Shown: positions 52,974-61,676, counted from the stretch's first letter. The stretch is 64,000 bases of DNA from Sphingobacterium faecale (GCF_016746095.1 NZ_JAERTY010000002.1:124001-188000); one strand, 5' to 3'. Notes: generated from the sequence alone by a model not told the origin. Program-made: numbers and translations.

Positions 52974-54317
52974 ATGAAAACACGACTTTATTCCTACTTA
53001 AAATACACAGGAGCAGTGCTATTTAGTATTTCGCTACTCTTTGCCTGCTCGAAGAGTGAAGTGCCGCGAGAAGAACCAGTTCCTTTGGAACCCACGCAAA
53101 ACGGACAGTTAGTCCTGATAGCTTCGGCGACAGATATCGACGAAAATGAGGAGGTGACCTTTACGGTCATGGTGGATGACAAACCGATTGAAGCGGATGT
53201 ATACGTCAATAACGAAAAAATAAACAACAGCAAACATGTTTTTGCAAAGGCGGGGGATTATGAAGTTATTGCCAAGAAAAACAATTATAAAGATAGCGAT
53301 AAAGCTGTAGTCGAAGTTTATAAAATAGACGTTTATGTGTCGGGGTCTCAAAATACAACCGCCAATGATGCTTCTGCTACACAAGCCATGCTTTGGAAAA
53401 ATGGGAAATTATTATATGAACTGACGGACGGTACTTCCTTTGCGGCGACTGTTGGAATAGCCCTGCACAACGATGATGTATACGTAGGTGGAACCGAGAC
53501 AAGAGGCTATGCCCGCGTGGCAAAATATTGGAAAAATAATACTGCTCATATCCTTACTGATGGCACTAGTAGCGCAACCGTTGCAGATATAGCGGTCGAT
53601 CATAGGGGTGACGTATATGTTATAGGAACTGATAATAATCCACATAAGCCTGTTTTGTGGCGAAATGAGGTTGCCTATACGGTTGCCGCTACCAATGATG
53701 GCCGGTATGCACGCGCTATTGCTAGCTCAGGTAATGACATATATATCGTAGGAAACTCCTCAAGCTATGCTAATAATCCTTCCGTGGCCATACTGTGGGA
53801 AAACAGTCAGGAGATCCATCTCACTAATGGTGTTAAAGCAGGTAGAGCTCTGAATGTGACCGTGGAGGGTGGAGATGTTTATGTGTTGGGCGACGAAAAC
53901 AGCAAAGGTCTGAATGAGCAGGGAGGGCAGGAAATCGGTCGGTATTGGAAGAATGGAGAAGTCACACTGTTGGATGAAGATCCGACGACTTTTGTTGGAT
54001 TAGTGGGGGGAGATATAGCGGTGCAGGGTGGTGTGGTCTATGTATGTGGCCTATGGAATGACGGAACCACTACCCATTTAGTGCCGGTTGTCTGGAAAAA
54101 CGGAAAGCGCTTGTATAAACTGACGGAAGGGACGTCCAATAGCGCAGCGGTGGCTATAGCTGTCGGAGGAAAGGATGTGTATACCGCAGGGTATGAGAGT
54201 AATAGCAAAGGAAAGCCTGTTGTCAAAGTATGGAAGAATGATAAGCTCCTCTATGCGTTGACGGAAGGTGACCGCAGAGCCTTACCAAGTGGTATCGCTG
54301 TAAAGAGGTCGAAATAG
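52974..54317 (+). CDS. Ig-like domain plus seven-repeat propeller-like lipoprotein
   Basis: 447 residues. Leader MKTRLYSYLKYTGAVLFSISLLFAC, lipidated Cys25. Residues about 42-118 (QLVLIASATDIDENEEVTFTVMVDDKPIEADVYVNNEKI...GDYEVIAKKNNYKDSD) look like a small Ig/PKD-like domain. From about 120 come seven units of about 47 residues with W-K-N or related turns (LWKNG, YWKNN, LWRNE, LWENS, YWKNG, VWKNG, VWKND) and LTDGTS/LTEGTS loops. It is a longer paralogue of the preceding gene and probably displays a propeller on the cell surface or in the periplasm. Confidence 0.78.
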   Translation: MKTRLYSYLKYTGAVLFSISLLFACSKSEVPREEPVPLEPTQNGQLVLIASATDIDENEEVTFTVMVDDKPIEADVYVNNEKINNSKHVFAKAGDYEVIAKKNNYKDSDKAVVEVYKIDVYVSGSQNTTANDASATQAMLWKNGKLLYELTDGTSFAATVGIALHNDDVYVGGTETRGYARVAKYWKNNTAHILTDGTSSATVADIAVDHRGDVYVIGTDNNPHKPVLWRNEVAYTVAATNDGRYARAIASSGNDIYIVGNSSSYANNPSVAILWENSQEIHLTNGVKAGRALNVTVEGGDVYVLGDENSKGLNEQGGQEIGRYWKNGEVTLLDEDPTTFVGLVGGDIAVQGGVVYVCGLWNDGTTTHLVPVVWKNGKRLYKLTEGTSNSAAVAIAVGGKDVYTAGYESNSKGKPVVKVWKNDKLLYALTEGDRRALPSGIAVKRSK

Positions 54318-54357
54318 AAATACAATTTACTCAATCATGTTAGTAGAAAATAAAGTC

Positions 54358-55104
54358 ATGGAAAGAATCATTAAACATTTTGTTTCACATGTTAGTTGGA
54401 CAGGGGTGGTACTAGGTGCCTCCCTTTTGTTTTTCGCTTGCGATAAAGAGAGCGAAGGGAAGAAGGAAAGGGCTAGTTGCTTTGAAAAGTTTGATTATAA
54501 ATACGAAGAATTGCTGACCAAAAGTGATGTTGCTAAGCATGTTGCTATAAATGAGGCTACTTACAAAGAAAAAATATCGGTTACCAAGGGAGTGTATGGC
54601 TATTGTGAATACAAGTGGCTTAGCAATCGCCCCGACTTAGAAATAGAAATATCCGGACAAATCATCAAAGGGCCGGATATGGATATGGTAAAACTTACAA
54701 AGTTGGATTTTTATACTGATAGCGAACTCAAACTGTATAGCCAGTCCTCTGCCCTTGCGCTATTCGATCAGGCTTATAAAAAGCTGAACCCGTCGGAATA
54801 TGAGATGCTTTTGGCTAATCTAAAAAAAGAATATGCCGGCGATCCAAAAGGCTATGAAGAAGCTAAAGGTCTCCTGGATGCTCGAAAGAACTTTGCTTTT
54901 CAGCCCGTTGAAGATCTGGGGGATCGAGCCTATTGGAAATGGAATGATACCTATGGATTGGAGCTGGTGGTCTTGGCAGGTTCTGCTCGCTTTACCATTG
55001 AAACGAAGCTTAGTACAGAAGCCAGAGGGACATTGCCCGTAGCGGTCAAATTGGCCAAAGAAGTATTGGCGAAGTGTGGCAGGGTATCAAGGGACAACGA
55101 TTAA
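54358..55104 (+). CDS. Unknown lipoprotein, about 248 aa
   Basis: The ATG at 54358 gives MERIIKHFVSHVSWTGVVLGASLLFFAC; a start at 54337 would add seven residues. The leader is strikingly like that of the gene at 51832 at both protein and DNA level, although the mature proteins are unrelated. The mature part has ASCFEKFDYKYEELLTKSDVAKHVAINEATYKEK, an acidic/Lys-rich alpha-beta pattern, and ends VKLAKEVLAKCGRVSR. I recognise no family. Its position between propeller lipoproteins and a secreted protein suggests a shared envelope role. Confidence 0.72.
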   Translation: MERIIKHFVSHVSWTGVVLGASLLFFACDKESEGKKERASCFEKFDYKYEELLTKSDVAKHVAINEATYKEKISVTKGVYGYCEYKWLSNRPDLEIEISGQIIKGPDMDMVKLTKLDFYTDSELKLYSQSSALALFDQAYKKLNPSEYEMLLANLKKEYAGDPKGYEEAKGLLDARKNFAFQPVEDLGDRAYWKWNDTYGLELVVLAGSARFTIETKLSTEARGTLPVAVKLAKEVLAKCGRVSRDND

Positions 55105-55124
55105 TAATTTAAATAAGCAAAAAA

Positions 55125-56108
55125 ATGAAAAATATATTAATAACAAGCAGTATGTTGCTGTACCTGTTGATGGGTGGAGCTACAGTGAAAGGGCAGGTAC
55201 TGAAAGGGTTTGGTCAAAAACTTGAAAAGAAAATTGAGCAGCGGATTGAGCGGAAGGCGGATCGGCAGGTAGATAAAGTATTGGATAAGGCGGATAAGAA
55301 AAGTGATGAATCTATAGAAGGAGCATTCAGTAAATCCAAAACAGAAGCTTCCGACAAAAAGCCAGGTAAAACAGAGCCGATAGGTAGTGTAATCACAACC
55401 GTAGAGGCACGCCCCGATCAGGCATTAGTATTGGTTGGAAACGGCTGTACAGACTTCAGCTGGTTCAAAAAGGGAACGGTATTGATCTATCAGTCTACTG
55501 ACGATAAAGGAAGAGAGGATGCGGAATTAAAGATGACCATAAACGATTTGAAGACCAAAGGTACAGCTACTATTGCGGAGGTTAAAGCTGATATGACGAC
55601 ACCACATTTTGGTGCTTTGAGCTATACCATGAACTACATTTGCGATGGCGACATGATCTATATGGATATTGCTTCTATGATGCAGGCTATGATGGAAAAC
55701 AACCCAGAAATGAAAACTGAAGCGGTACAGAACGTATTAAAAAATACGACGATCGACGTAGATAAGGGCTTTGCTTCGTTTCCGAAAAAGATGTATCCAG
55801 GTATGAAACTGGAAGATCTGAATTTTTCGTTTAAAACAAAAGCAGGTTCAAACGAGATGTCCTTTCAAACGGTGGTGACCGATAGGCAGGTGGTCGGCAA
55901 AGAGCTTGTTACGACTAAAGCGGGAAGCTTTGAATGTTTAAAGGTCAAATCATCCATCAATACTTCTGTTAAAGTGATGGGGATGAACAAGAAAATGCCC
56001 GCCAGTACTGAATACCTGTGGTTTGCACCAAAAATAGGCATGATAAAGCAAGAATCGCATGCTAAAACGGGAAAGACAGCCATGGAACTAAAAATGTATA
56101 AAATGTAA
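55125..56108 (+). CDS. Secreted protein with TapB/DUF3108-like domain
   Basis: 327 residues. Signal peptide MKNILITSSMLLYLLMGGATVKGQ lacks a lipobox cysteine. Residues about 25-90 form a charged helix/coiled coil (KLEKKIEQRIERKADRQVDKVLDKADKKSDESIEGAF). From about 105 a beta-rich domain follows: FSWFKKGTVLIYQSTDDKG, AELKMTINDLKTKGTATI, CDGDMIYMDIASMM, LNFSFKTKAGSNEMSFQTVVTDRQVVGKELVTTKAGSFECLKVKSS, resembling TapB/DUF3108-type domains. It ends the plus-strand run and a terminator-like hairpin follows at 56113. Confidence 0.75.
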   Translation: MKNILITSSMLLYLLMGGATVKGQVLKGFGQKLEKKIEQRIERKADRQVDKVLDKADKKSDESIEGAFSKSKTEASDKKPGKTEPIGSVITTVEARPDQALVLVGNGCTDFSWFKKGTVLIYQSTDDKGREDAELKMTINDLKTKGTATIAEVKADMTTPHFGALSYTMNYICDGDMIYMDIASMMQAMMENNPEMKTEAVQNVLKNTTIDVDKGFASFPKKMYPGMKLEDLNFSFKTKAGSNEMSFQTVVTDRQVVGKELVTTKAGSFECLKVKSSINTSVKVMGMNKKMPASTEYLWFAPKIGMIKQESHAKTGKTAMELKMYKM

Positions 56109-56112
56109 GAAT

Positions 56113-56146
56113 TGCCTAGGTCCTTCAAGACTTAGGCATCTTCTTT
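56113..56146 (+). terminator. Probable terminator of the exported-protein run
   Basis: TGCCTAGGTC (56113-56122) pairs with GACTTAGGCA (56129-56138), one wobble, 6-nt loop, followed by TCTTCTTT. It lies between convergent genes. Confidence 0.65.
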
Positions 56147-56181
56147 ATAATTGGGTTCCGCTTGGAAAAAACCAGCTATTG

Positions 56182-58578
56182 TCACTTTTGAGTTCTATCC
56201 TCCTCCTTGTTTATTTCAGTATTAGCCGATATATCTTTATCGGTTGTTTTGCTTGATTTTTGATCTTTTTCTTCCTCTTCTTTTTCGGTGGTATCTTCAG
56301 CTCTCTCTTTGTTTGACTTACTTTCTAGAGGGGTTCCTTGCGCATTACCTTCTCCCTCTTTTGTCTCAACAACTTTTGGTGTCTCTCGTTTTCTGTTCAA
56401 AAGATCCTCTTTGGAGGTTGGTCGATCCTGTGGACGCCAGATAAAACCTGGTAAGATCTCATTCTCTTGAGTAATTAACACAAAAGGGTATACCTTTTGA
56501 TCGACTTTTCGTATCGTGGTATAGTCGATAATTTTCTTTCCCTCCATCTTGACTTTGATTCGACCTCCTCGATCATGAAACATCTCTTTGATAAGTTTTG
56601 TCTTCTCGTCTTCGGTGAATACTAAGTTCTCTGCGTTGCCATCTACGAATAGTTTATCAATGTTATTGTTTGCAAAGAATGCGGTGATCTTACGCCCCTT
56701 TAGTTGGTTAAATTTGATCGAATCGGAAACGGCATTCACCATGAATGCATTGTCTTTTAGGAGCGCATTGTCCATCTGCTGATTGATGATCTGCATGTAT
56801 ATGGTGTCGGCTGATATCTGGGATCCTTGAGACCAGATCATTGGTCGGCCCATAAAACGGAACATCGAATCGACCATGCCATAATAGACGGAGTCGGCAA
56901 CAGCCTGTAAGTCGGACTTAAATAATCTAACGTTATAATAGGCACGTACGATCCTCGTTCTGGCGGTATCCAATTGAGCGGTATTAAGGCTGTCGGGCGC
57001 TTTGCTGATCGAATCTGGTGCCTGTGCCGTACGCAGGGCACGATTAATTAATGTGTCAGCATGATTCGCGGTAGGTACTACGGCTTTTTGTCTTAGAATA
57101 GAATCTGCTTTTAAGGTGCTACCGATATTTTGCCGATCGCCGATCCGATTGGGTTCGATAATAGCATTTTTGGGTTTGAGAGGGACGGGCGTTTTAATGC
57201 TGTCCTTTTTGATTACGGGCTTGGCTGGGGAAACTACTTCTTGTTGTGCAACTTCTTCAACAATCTGTAACTGCTGCTGTATGCTGTCTTTTATATTTAC
57301 GTTGGTAGAGTCTGTGGTTTCCGTACCCTCATCATCGCCATAGTCGACATCTTCATCAGCTTCTAGTTTACCGCCGTCTCTGCTCAGATTGAGCTCTAAG
57401 GGCTTGTAGTCTTTTACCAGAATCATACGTGAATACAGAGTGTCTGCAGTCATGTAGACAGAATCCATTTTTGCCTCGTGTAATGTGCTGTCGCGAGGTG
57501 CGGTTTTTGGTTTAGGATCTATACCCTCTGCTTTTTTCTTCTCTTTGTCGGTTATCTCTTCTTGGGTCTTTACCTCGTCTTGACCCTCTTTTTTCTTTTT
57601 TTCTTTAGCTTTAGGGGCTATAGGAGCAGCTGAGCTATCTGCCGTTGAATCTTGATTTTCTTTGACAACGGTTATGATATAGGGCTTTTCTGTCATCAGG
57701 ATCGACTCTTCGGACTGCGTATAGAGTCCGCGACCGCCATAGGCGAAAAACTTATCTAGTGTATCGACAAAAACAACATTTCTAAAAGCTTCGCCCACAC
57801 CTTTAGAACGTTCATAATGTAAACTGTCACCTTTTAGAAATTTGGATCCTTCGGTGTATAGGTTGTTTTTGTTAAAATCGGCAATACCCGTCCCTGTATT
57901 GTAGGTGCCTCGCTCTGTGTATAGATTTTCATTCTTTCCTTCTTCATTGCTGGTGGGTTTGATGTTGGTAGGGCCGAAGAAATAGGTCATTTTACTCAAA
58001 GAATTGTAACGCATAGTGTCGGTATATACCTTTACATTGGGGCTTCGTACGACTACTTTGTGTCGAAAATAGGCATCGGATGTATTTTCAAAATAATAGG
58101 CATTCTTTGAAGTGATGGTGTCTCCCTGCGATATGATCCTCCCGCCGCCGGTGTATGTTCCTACTTTAGAACGCATATTATAGGTCAGGTGGTTCGTTGT
58201 CAATGTAGAGCCTTTATCTACCATCTTTACATTTTTGGTGAGTAGTGCATGTTGAGCGGCAGCATCATAATGCAGATAGTCGGCATAGATTACAGTGCCT
58301 GAAGGCTGTGTGATCACTACGTTCCCAAAGGCTTCAAAGAATTGTCTTTTTATCTCATCCTCATAGATGTAACCGCTGTCTGCAGACAGGGTATTACCTT
58401 TGTGCTCATAGACAGGAATGTAAAATACCATGTGCCCAGTCTTGGCATTGATACGTCCGCTGTTGGACGATACTAGATTAAGACGGTCTCCTTGCTGTGT
58501 TGTTGCCCCAATTGGAGTTTGTCCAAAAGCAGATGCTAAGGATAAGATAAAAGTTATGATTATTAGCCAGTTTCTCAC
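56182..58578 (-). CDS. OstA-like protein (LptA/LptD N-terminal type)
   Basis: 798 residues. Signal peptide MRNWLIIITFILSLASAFG; the start is a GTG. The N-terminal OstA domain (about 30-270) has repeated beta units: DRLNLVSSNSGRINAKTGHMVFYIPVYEHKGNTLSADSGYIYED, FEAFGNVVITQPSGTVIYADYLHYDAAAQHALLTKNV and so on, each 'x-Y-A-D-x-L'. A Lys/Glu-rich linker (about 320-370) leads to a second block ending in YTTIRKVDQKVYPFVLITQENEILPGFIWR. Such proteins probably handle LPS transport across the periplasm. It differs from LptD in lacking an obvious C-terminal barrel. It is divergent from tilS. Confidence 0.85.
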   Translation of the reverse strand: MRNWLIIITFILSLASAFGQTPIGATTQQGDRLNLVSSNSGRINAKTGHMVFYIPVYEHKGNTLSADSGYIYEDEIKRQFFEAFGNVVITQPSGTVIYADYLHYDAAAQHALLTKNVKMVDKGSTLTTNHLTYNMRSKVGTYTGGGRIISQGDTITSKNAYYFENTSDAYFRHKVVVRSPNVKVYTDTMRYNSLSKMTYFFGPTNIKPTSNEEGKNENLYTERGTYNTGTGIADFNKNNLYTEGSKFLKGDSLHYERSKGVGEAFRNVVFVDTLDKFFAYGGRGLYTQSEESILMTEKPYIITVVKENQDSTADSSAAPIAPKAKEKKKKEGQDEVKTQEEITDKEKKKAEGIDPKPKTAPRDSTLHEAKMDSVYMTADTLYSRMILVKDYKPLELNLSRDGGKLEADEDVDYGDDEGTETTDSTNVNIKDSIQQQLQIVEEVAQQEVVSPAKPVIKKDSIKTPVPLKPKNAIIEPNRIGDRQNIGSTLKADSILRQKAVVPTANHADTLINRALRTAQAPDSISKAPDSLNTAQLDTARTRIVRAYYNVRLFKSDLQAVADSVYYGMVDSMFRFMGRPMIWSQGSQISADTIYMQIINQQMDNALLKDNAFMVNAVSDSIKFNQLKGRKITAFFANNNIDKLFVDGNAENLVFTEDEKTKLIKEMFHDRGGRIKVKMEGKKIIDYTTIRKVDQKVYPFVLITQENEILPGFIWRPQDRPTSKEDLLNRKRETPKVVETKEGEGNAQGTPLESKSNKERAEDTTEKEEEEKDQKSSKTTDKDISANTEINKEEDRTQK

Positions 58579-58583
58579 GCAGG

Positions 58584-58591
58584 CAAAAATA
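58584..58591 (-). promoter_or_regulatory. Bacteroidota -7 box (TATTTTTG) near the ostA-like start
   Basis: TAnnTTTG on the minus strand ending 5 bp before the GTG of the OstA-like gene, which would give a leaderless or near-leaderless mRNA; no -33 is evident. Confidence 0.4.
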
Positions 58592-58730
58592 TGGATTTTA
58601 ATAGCAAAAAAATGTTAATTGAATGAAATTAATGCTAAATAAAATTAATGAATATTACTGGCTTTTTTTGCTAAGAAAATGCGGTTGGCGAAATTAAGGG
58701 AAACTATCATAAAGTCTAAACGATCCCGTT

Positions 58731-59185
58731 ACTGAGAGGTGAGTTTTTGTAGTAAACACAGCGTGGTTTTCATGACAGTAAGAGTAAACGTCACCTCGAC
58801 CTTGTGGAGAGGTCTACAAACTGTACAGGGTTAAATATATAGCTTCTAGATCCCTCCACTACGGTCGGGAGGACGGCATGTTTACAAACCGAGCTTGCGA
58901 GTTCACCACATGTAATCTGTCACTGCGAGAGGTAAGTTTTTTTAACAAACACAGCGTGGTTTTCATGACAGTAAGAGTAAACGTCACCTCGACCTTGTGG
59001 AGAGGTCTACAAACTGTACAGGGTTAAATATATAGCTTCTAGATCCCTCCACTACGGTCGGGAGGACGGCATGTTTACAAACCGAGCTTGCGAGTTCACC
59101 GTAGGTAATCTGTCACTGCGAGAGGTAAGTTTTTTTAACAAACACAGAGAAGTTTTAATGACAATGAATTAGATAGTTTTCAAAC
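58731..59185. repeat. Tandem array of about 192-bp units containing family B inverted repeats
   Basis: Unit 1 at 58731-58921 and unit 2 at 58922-59114 are nearly identical over most of their length; a third, incomplete and diverged unit runs to about 59185. Each full unit has the family B inverted repeat (58789-58876 and 58982-59069): CGTCACCTCGACC...GGAGAGGTCTA answered by TAGATCCCTCC...GGGAGGACGG. The preceding part carries CACAGCGTGGTTTTCATGAC. No open reading frame crosses the region. It fills most of the 765-bp gap between ostA-like and tilS. Confidence 0.88.
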
Positions 59186-59186
59186 C

Positions 59187-59283
59187 CGTCATTGGTAATG
59201 AAATGAAGCAATCTCTTTAGTTAATAGGGGGATTATCAACGATGGACTCTTCAGGGGTTGCTTCGTCCCTCGCAATAACGACA
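59187..59283. repeat. GTCATTG...GCAATAACGAC imperfect palindrome
   Basis: The left end CCGTCATTGGTAATGAA...GAAGCAATC is complemented imperfectly by GGTTGCTTCGTCCCTCGCAATAACGAC. The right arm is the familiar GTCATTGCGAGGGACGAAGCAAC word in reverse complement, a widespread intergenic repeat in Bacteroidota and other bacteria. Confidence 0.7.
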
Positions 59284-59308
59284 AAGTCTACTTTGTGAAA
59301 TGTCCCCA

Positions 59309-59339
59309 TTGCATATGAAAATGAATTTATTTAGGTTTG
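59309..59339 (+). promoter_or_regulatory. Putative promoter of tilS
   Basis: TTG at 59309-59311, 20-bp spacer, TAGGTTTG at 59332-59339 (consensus TTG-N19-21-TAnnTTTG). The -7 box ends 4 bp before the ATG, so the transcript would be leaderless or nearly so. Confidence 0.6.
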
Positions 59340-59343
59340 AACT

Positions 59344-60669
59344 ATGGATATCGATGTGCGTTTTGAACGGTATATAGAAGATCATAAGCTGTTTACTAAA
59401 GAGGATAAGCTGCTGGTGGCTGTCAGTGGAGGTAAGGACTCGATGCTGTTGTTGACTTTATTGGCCCAGTATGGTGTGTCTGTGGAGGCCGCGCATTGTA
59501 ATTTTGAGCTGAGAGGAGAGGAGTCCGATGGAGACGAAGGGCTCGTCCGTACTTATTGTGATCAGCTCGGTGTGCCTCTGCATATACGTCGCTTTGATAC
59601 CATTTCTTATGCTAATTCTCACAAAATATCTATACAGATGGCTGCTCGGGAACTTCGTTACGATTGGTTTGAGATGTTGAGACAAGAAGTCGGTTGTGAT
59701 TATATCGCGGTGGCACAACATAAAAATGATCATGTGGAAACAGTGCTGTTGAACCTGTCTCGAGGTACGGGATTGCTGGGGCTGCAGGGGATTCTGCCTA
59801 AGAGGGACAATGTTTTACGACCGCTGTTGTTTTTGACAGCAGCCGAAGTCCTGTCGGTTGTCGAGTCGTTAGATGTGCCGTATAGAGATGATTCATCCAA
59901 CTTTTCAAACAAGTATGCGCGCAACAAAATACGTCTCGATATCATTCCTCAATTTGAACAGTTGAATCCTGATTTTGTATCGATTATGGAGGATAATATT
60001 GTTCGTTTTCAAGATGCTCAAGGTGTATTGTCTTTGCTCGTTGCTCAAAAACGGGATGAGCTGTTTGTGCAAATTGGAGAGCAGCAATGGGAGATTTCCA
60101 AAGAAGCCATAAAAGCACAGGGCATAAGTTTGTTGTATTATGTTTTTGAACCTTATGGTTTTTCGAGATCTGTGCTTGATGATATGTTGCGTGCGTTGGA
60201 TGCGGAGTCTGGACGTGTTTTTCTGTCAGAAGCTTACGAGTTGCTCGTGGACCGTCGTATACTTAGACTCCGGAGAAAGGAGAATTCAGATGAATTATCT
60301 GAACTGAGCGGCGGGGAGGCTCGTGTGGAGTGGGGTGATTATATTTTTACAGCGCGTTGTTCTGCTGATATTTCTGTAGATAGGAATCCTGATATAGCGT
60401 TATTAGACTATGATAAACTGATATTCCCATTGACAGTGAGGTCTTGGCAAGAAGGGGATGTGTTTCAGCCTCTAGGAATGACGGGGACAAAAAAGGTGTC
60501 TGATTTCTTTATCCAAAAGAAAATCAATCTGTTCGATAAAAAAAACATTCCGATTGTGGTGAATGGCAATGGTGAATTGCTCTGGATCGCAACTTATCAG
60601 TTGGACGACCGATATAAGATAACGGAAAATACACAAAAAGTCCTTAAATTAGTTTGCAATATTAGATAA
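59344..60669 (+). CDS. tilS: tRNA(Ile)-lysidine synthase
   Basis: 441 residues. The PP-loop SGGKDS is at 28-33 (LLVAVSGGKDSMLLLTLL). The N-terminal domain includes AAHCNFELRGEESDGDEGLV, AVAQHKNDHVETVLLNLSRGTGLLGLQGI and FSNKYARNKIRLDIIP, and the C-terminal tRNA-binding domain has LTVRSWQEGDVFQPLGMTGTKKVSDFFIQKKI. It forms lysidine at position 34 of tRNA-Ile2, essential for reading AUA as isoleucine. The stop is 2 bp from the next start, so the small membrane protein is probably co-transcribed. Confidence 0.96.
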   Translation: MDIDVRFERYIEDHKLFTKEDKLLVAVSGGKDSMLLLTLLAQYGVSVEAAHCNFELRGEESDGDEGLVRTYCDQLGVPLHIRRFDTISYANSHKISIQMAARELRYDWFEMLRQEVGCDYIAVAQHKNDHVETVLLNLSRGTGLLGLQGILPKRDNVLRPLLFLTAAEVLSVVESLDVPYRDDSSNFSNKYARNKIRLDIIPQFEQLNPDFVSIMEDNIVRFQDAQGVLSLLVAQKRDELFVQIGEQQWEISKEAIKAQGISLLYYVFEPYGFSRSVLDDMLRALDAESGRVFLSEAYELLVDRRILRLRRKENSDELSELSGGEARVEWGDYIFTARCSADISVDRNPDIALLDYDKLIFPLTVRSWQEGDVFQPLGMTGTKKVSDFFIQKKINLFDKKNIPIVVNGNGELLWIATYQLDDRYKITENTQKVLKLVCNIR

Positions 60670-60671
60670 GT

Positions 60672-61157
60672 ATGAGTGCAAATAGCCTATTTATTGAGCG
60701 TCAGTACCTTGGAAGGGATATGACTTGGATTAGTGTCAGGATGGTATTGGCCCTGTTCTGTTTTATAGTTTATTATTTAAATATGGATCATCTGGTGTCG
60801 AGTCAGTTGTTTTTTATAGTGGGGAGCTGTATTATTGTTGTCTCTGTCATTATGATGTATCTTGTACATTACAAAACCGCTGTCACTCCCCATAACGTGA
60901 CGCTGAGTGGACTTTGGACAACAAGTCTGGTTAAAATTGATCTCTCATCTTTGGTCAAAGTCGAAAAGAAGCCTTACAGCAAATTTGTGTTTAATAACCC
61001 CGTTTATAACCTGCACAAAAATGGGAAGATTCGTTTTTACGCTGGCGGAAAAGATGCGGTTTGGCTTACCGATAGAGATGGATTGGTATATATAATTGGT
61101 ACCCACAAGCAGGAAGAGCTATATAATGCTATTGCGAAAGCTCGACAGAAATCTTAA
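60672..61157 (+). CDS. Two-helix membrane protein with PH-like soluble part
   Basis: 161 residues. Helices at about 22-40 (RMVLALFCFIVYYLNMDHL) and 46-66 (LFFIVGSCIIVVSVIMMYLV), then a soluble C-terminal part TAVTPHNVTLSGLWTTSLVKIDLSSLVKVEKKPYSKFVFNNPVYNLHKNGKIRFYAGGKDAVWLTDRDGLVYIIGTH resembling the bacterial PH domain of small Bacteroidota membrane proteins. It starts 2 bp after tilS. Function not known. Confidence 0.75.
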   Translation: MSANSLFIERQYLGRDMTWISVRMVLALFCFIVYYLNMDHLVSSQLFFIVGSCIIVVSVIMMYLVHYKTAVTPHNVTLSGLWTTSLVKIDLSSLVKVEKKPYSKFVFNNPVYNLHKNGKIRFYAGGKDAVWLTDRDGLVYIIGTHKQEELYNAIAKARQKS

Positions 61158-61280
61158 TAAGTGTTAAGGTTTTCAGTCTGACACTTCTTTGACCTTATGT
61201 GGAGTTGAATTTGATATATTTACTCTATTAAAAATTACAATTGACAGCGTAGAACCTTAAAATATGTTATCGAGGCAGTT

Positions 61281-61313
61281 TTTGGGGCTTAAGGACAAAT
61301 TTATGTAGGTTTG
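61281..61313 (+). promoter_or_regulatory. Putative promoter of the DUF4834-recF-DUF721 operon
   Basis: TTTG at 61281-61284, 21-bp spacer, TAGGTTTG at 61306-61313, close to the Bacteroidota -33/-7 consensus and 21 bp upstream of the next ATG. Confidence 0.65.
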
Positions 61314-61334
61314 AATAACTAGAATTAGAAGAAA

Positions 61335-61676
61335 ATGGGTTTATTATATTTTATATTATTTGTTGTTGCGTTTTATTATGTGTTTAAGTTTTCGATGCGT
61401 TTGCTTCTGCCATTCGCAATGCGTAAGCTGACGGAACGGATGATGAAAAAAGCACAACAACAGCAATCACAAGGACAATATAACTACGGTGGTGCGGGTA
61501 ATCCCTTTGGCGGTGGGAGCCCTTTTGGGAATGCCTACGAGCAACAATCTTATCGATCGGACAATACGAAAACAAAAGAAGGTAAGGTGAAGGTGGATTA
61601 TGTCCCTGCGCAGGAAGCCAAACGAAAGGGAACAGCTACAGCTGGTGAGTTTATCGATTTTGAAGAAGTAAAGTAA
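61335..61676 (+). CDS. DUF4834-family small membrane protein
   Basis: 113 residues. One N-terminal transmembrane helix (LLYFILFVVAFYYVFKFSMRLLLPF), a basic segment KLTERMMKKAQQQQSQGQYNYGGAG, a Gly/Asn/Phe-rich region GNPFGGGSPFGNAY, and the family's C-terminal tail KEGKVKVDYVPAQEAKRKGTATAGEFIDFEEVK. DUF4834 proteins are typical of Bacteroidota and often next to recF. It ends 1 bp before the recF ATG; role unknown. Confidence 0.85.
   Translation: MGLLYFILFVVAFYYVFKFSMRLLLPFAMRKLTERMMKKAQQQQSQGQYNYGGAGNPFGGGSPFGNAYEQQSYRSDNTKTKEGKVKVDYVPAQEAKRKGTATAGEFIDFEEVK

Noticed and set aside
58731..59185. Possible CRISPR or satellite array
   Set aside because: Units of about 192 bp are contiguous without spacers and contain inverted repeats found singly elsewhere.
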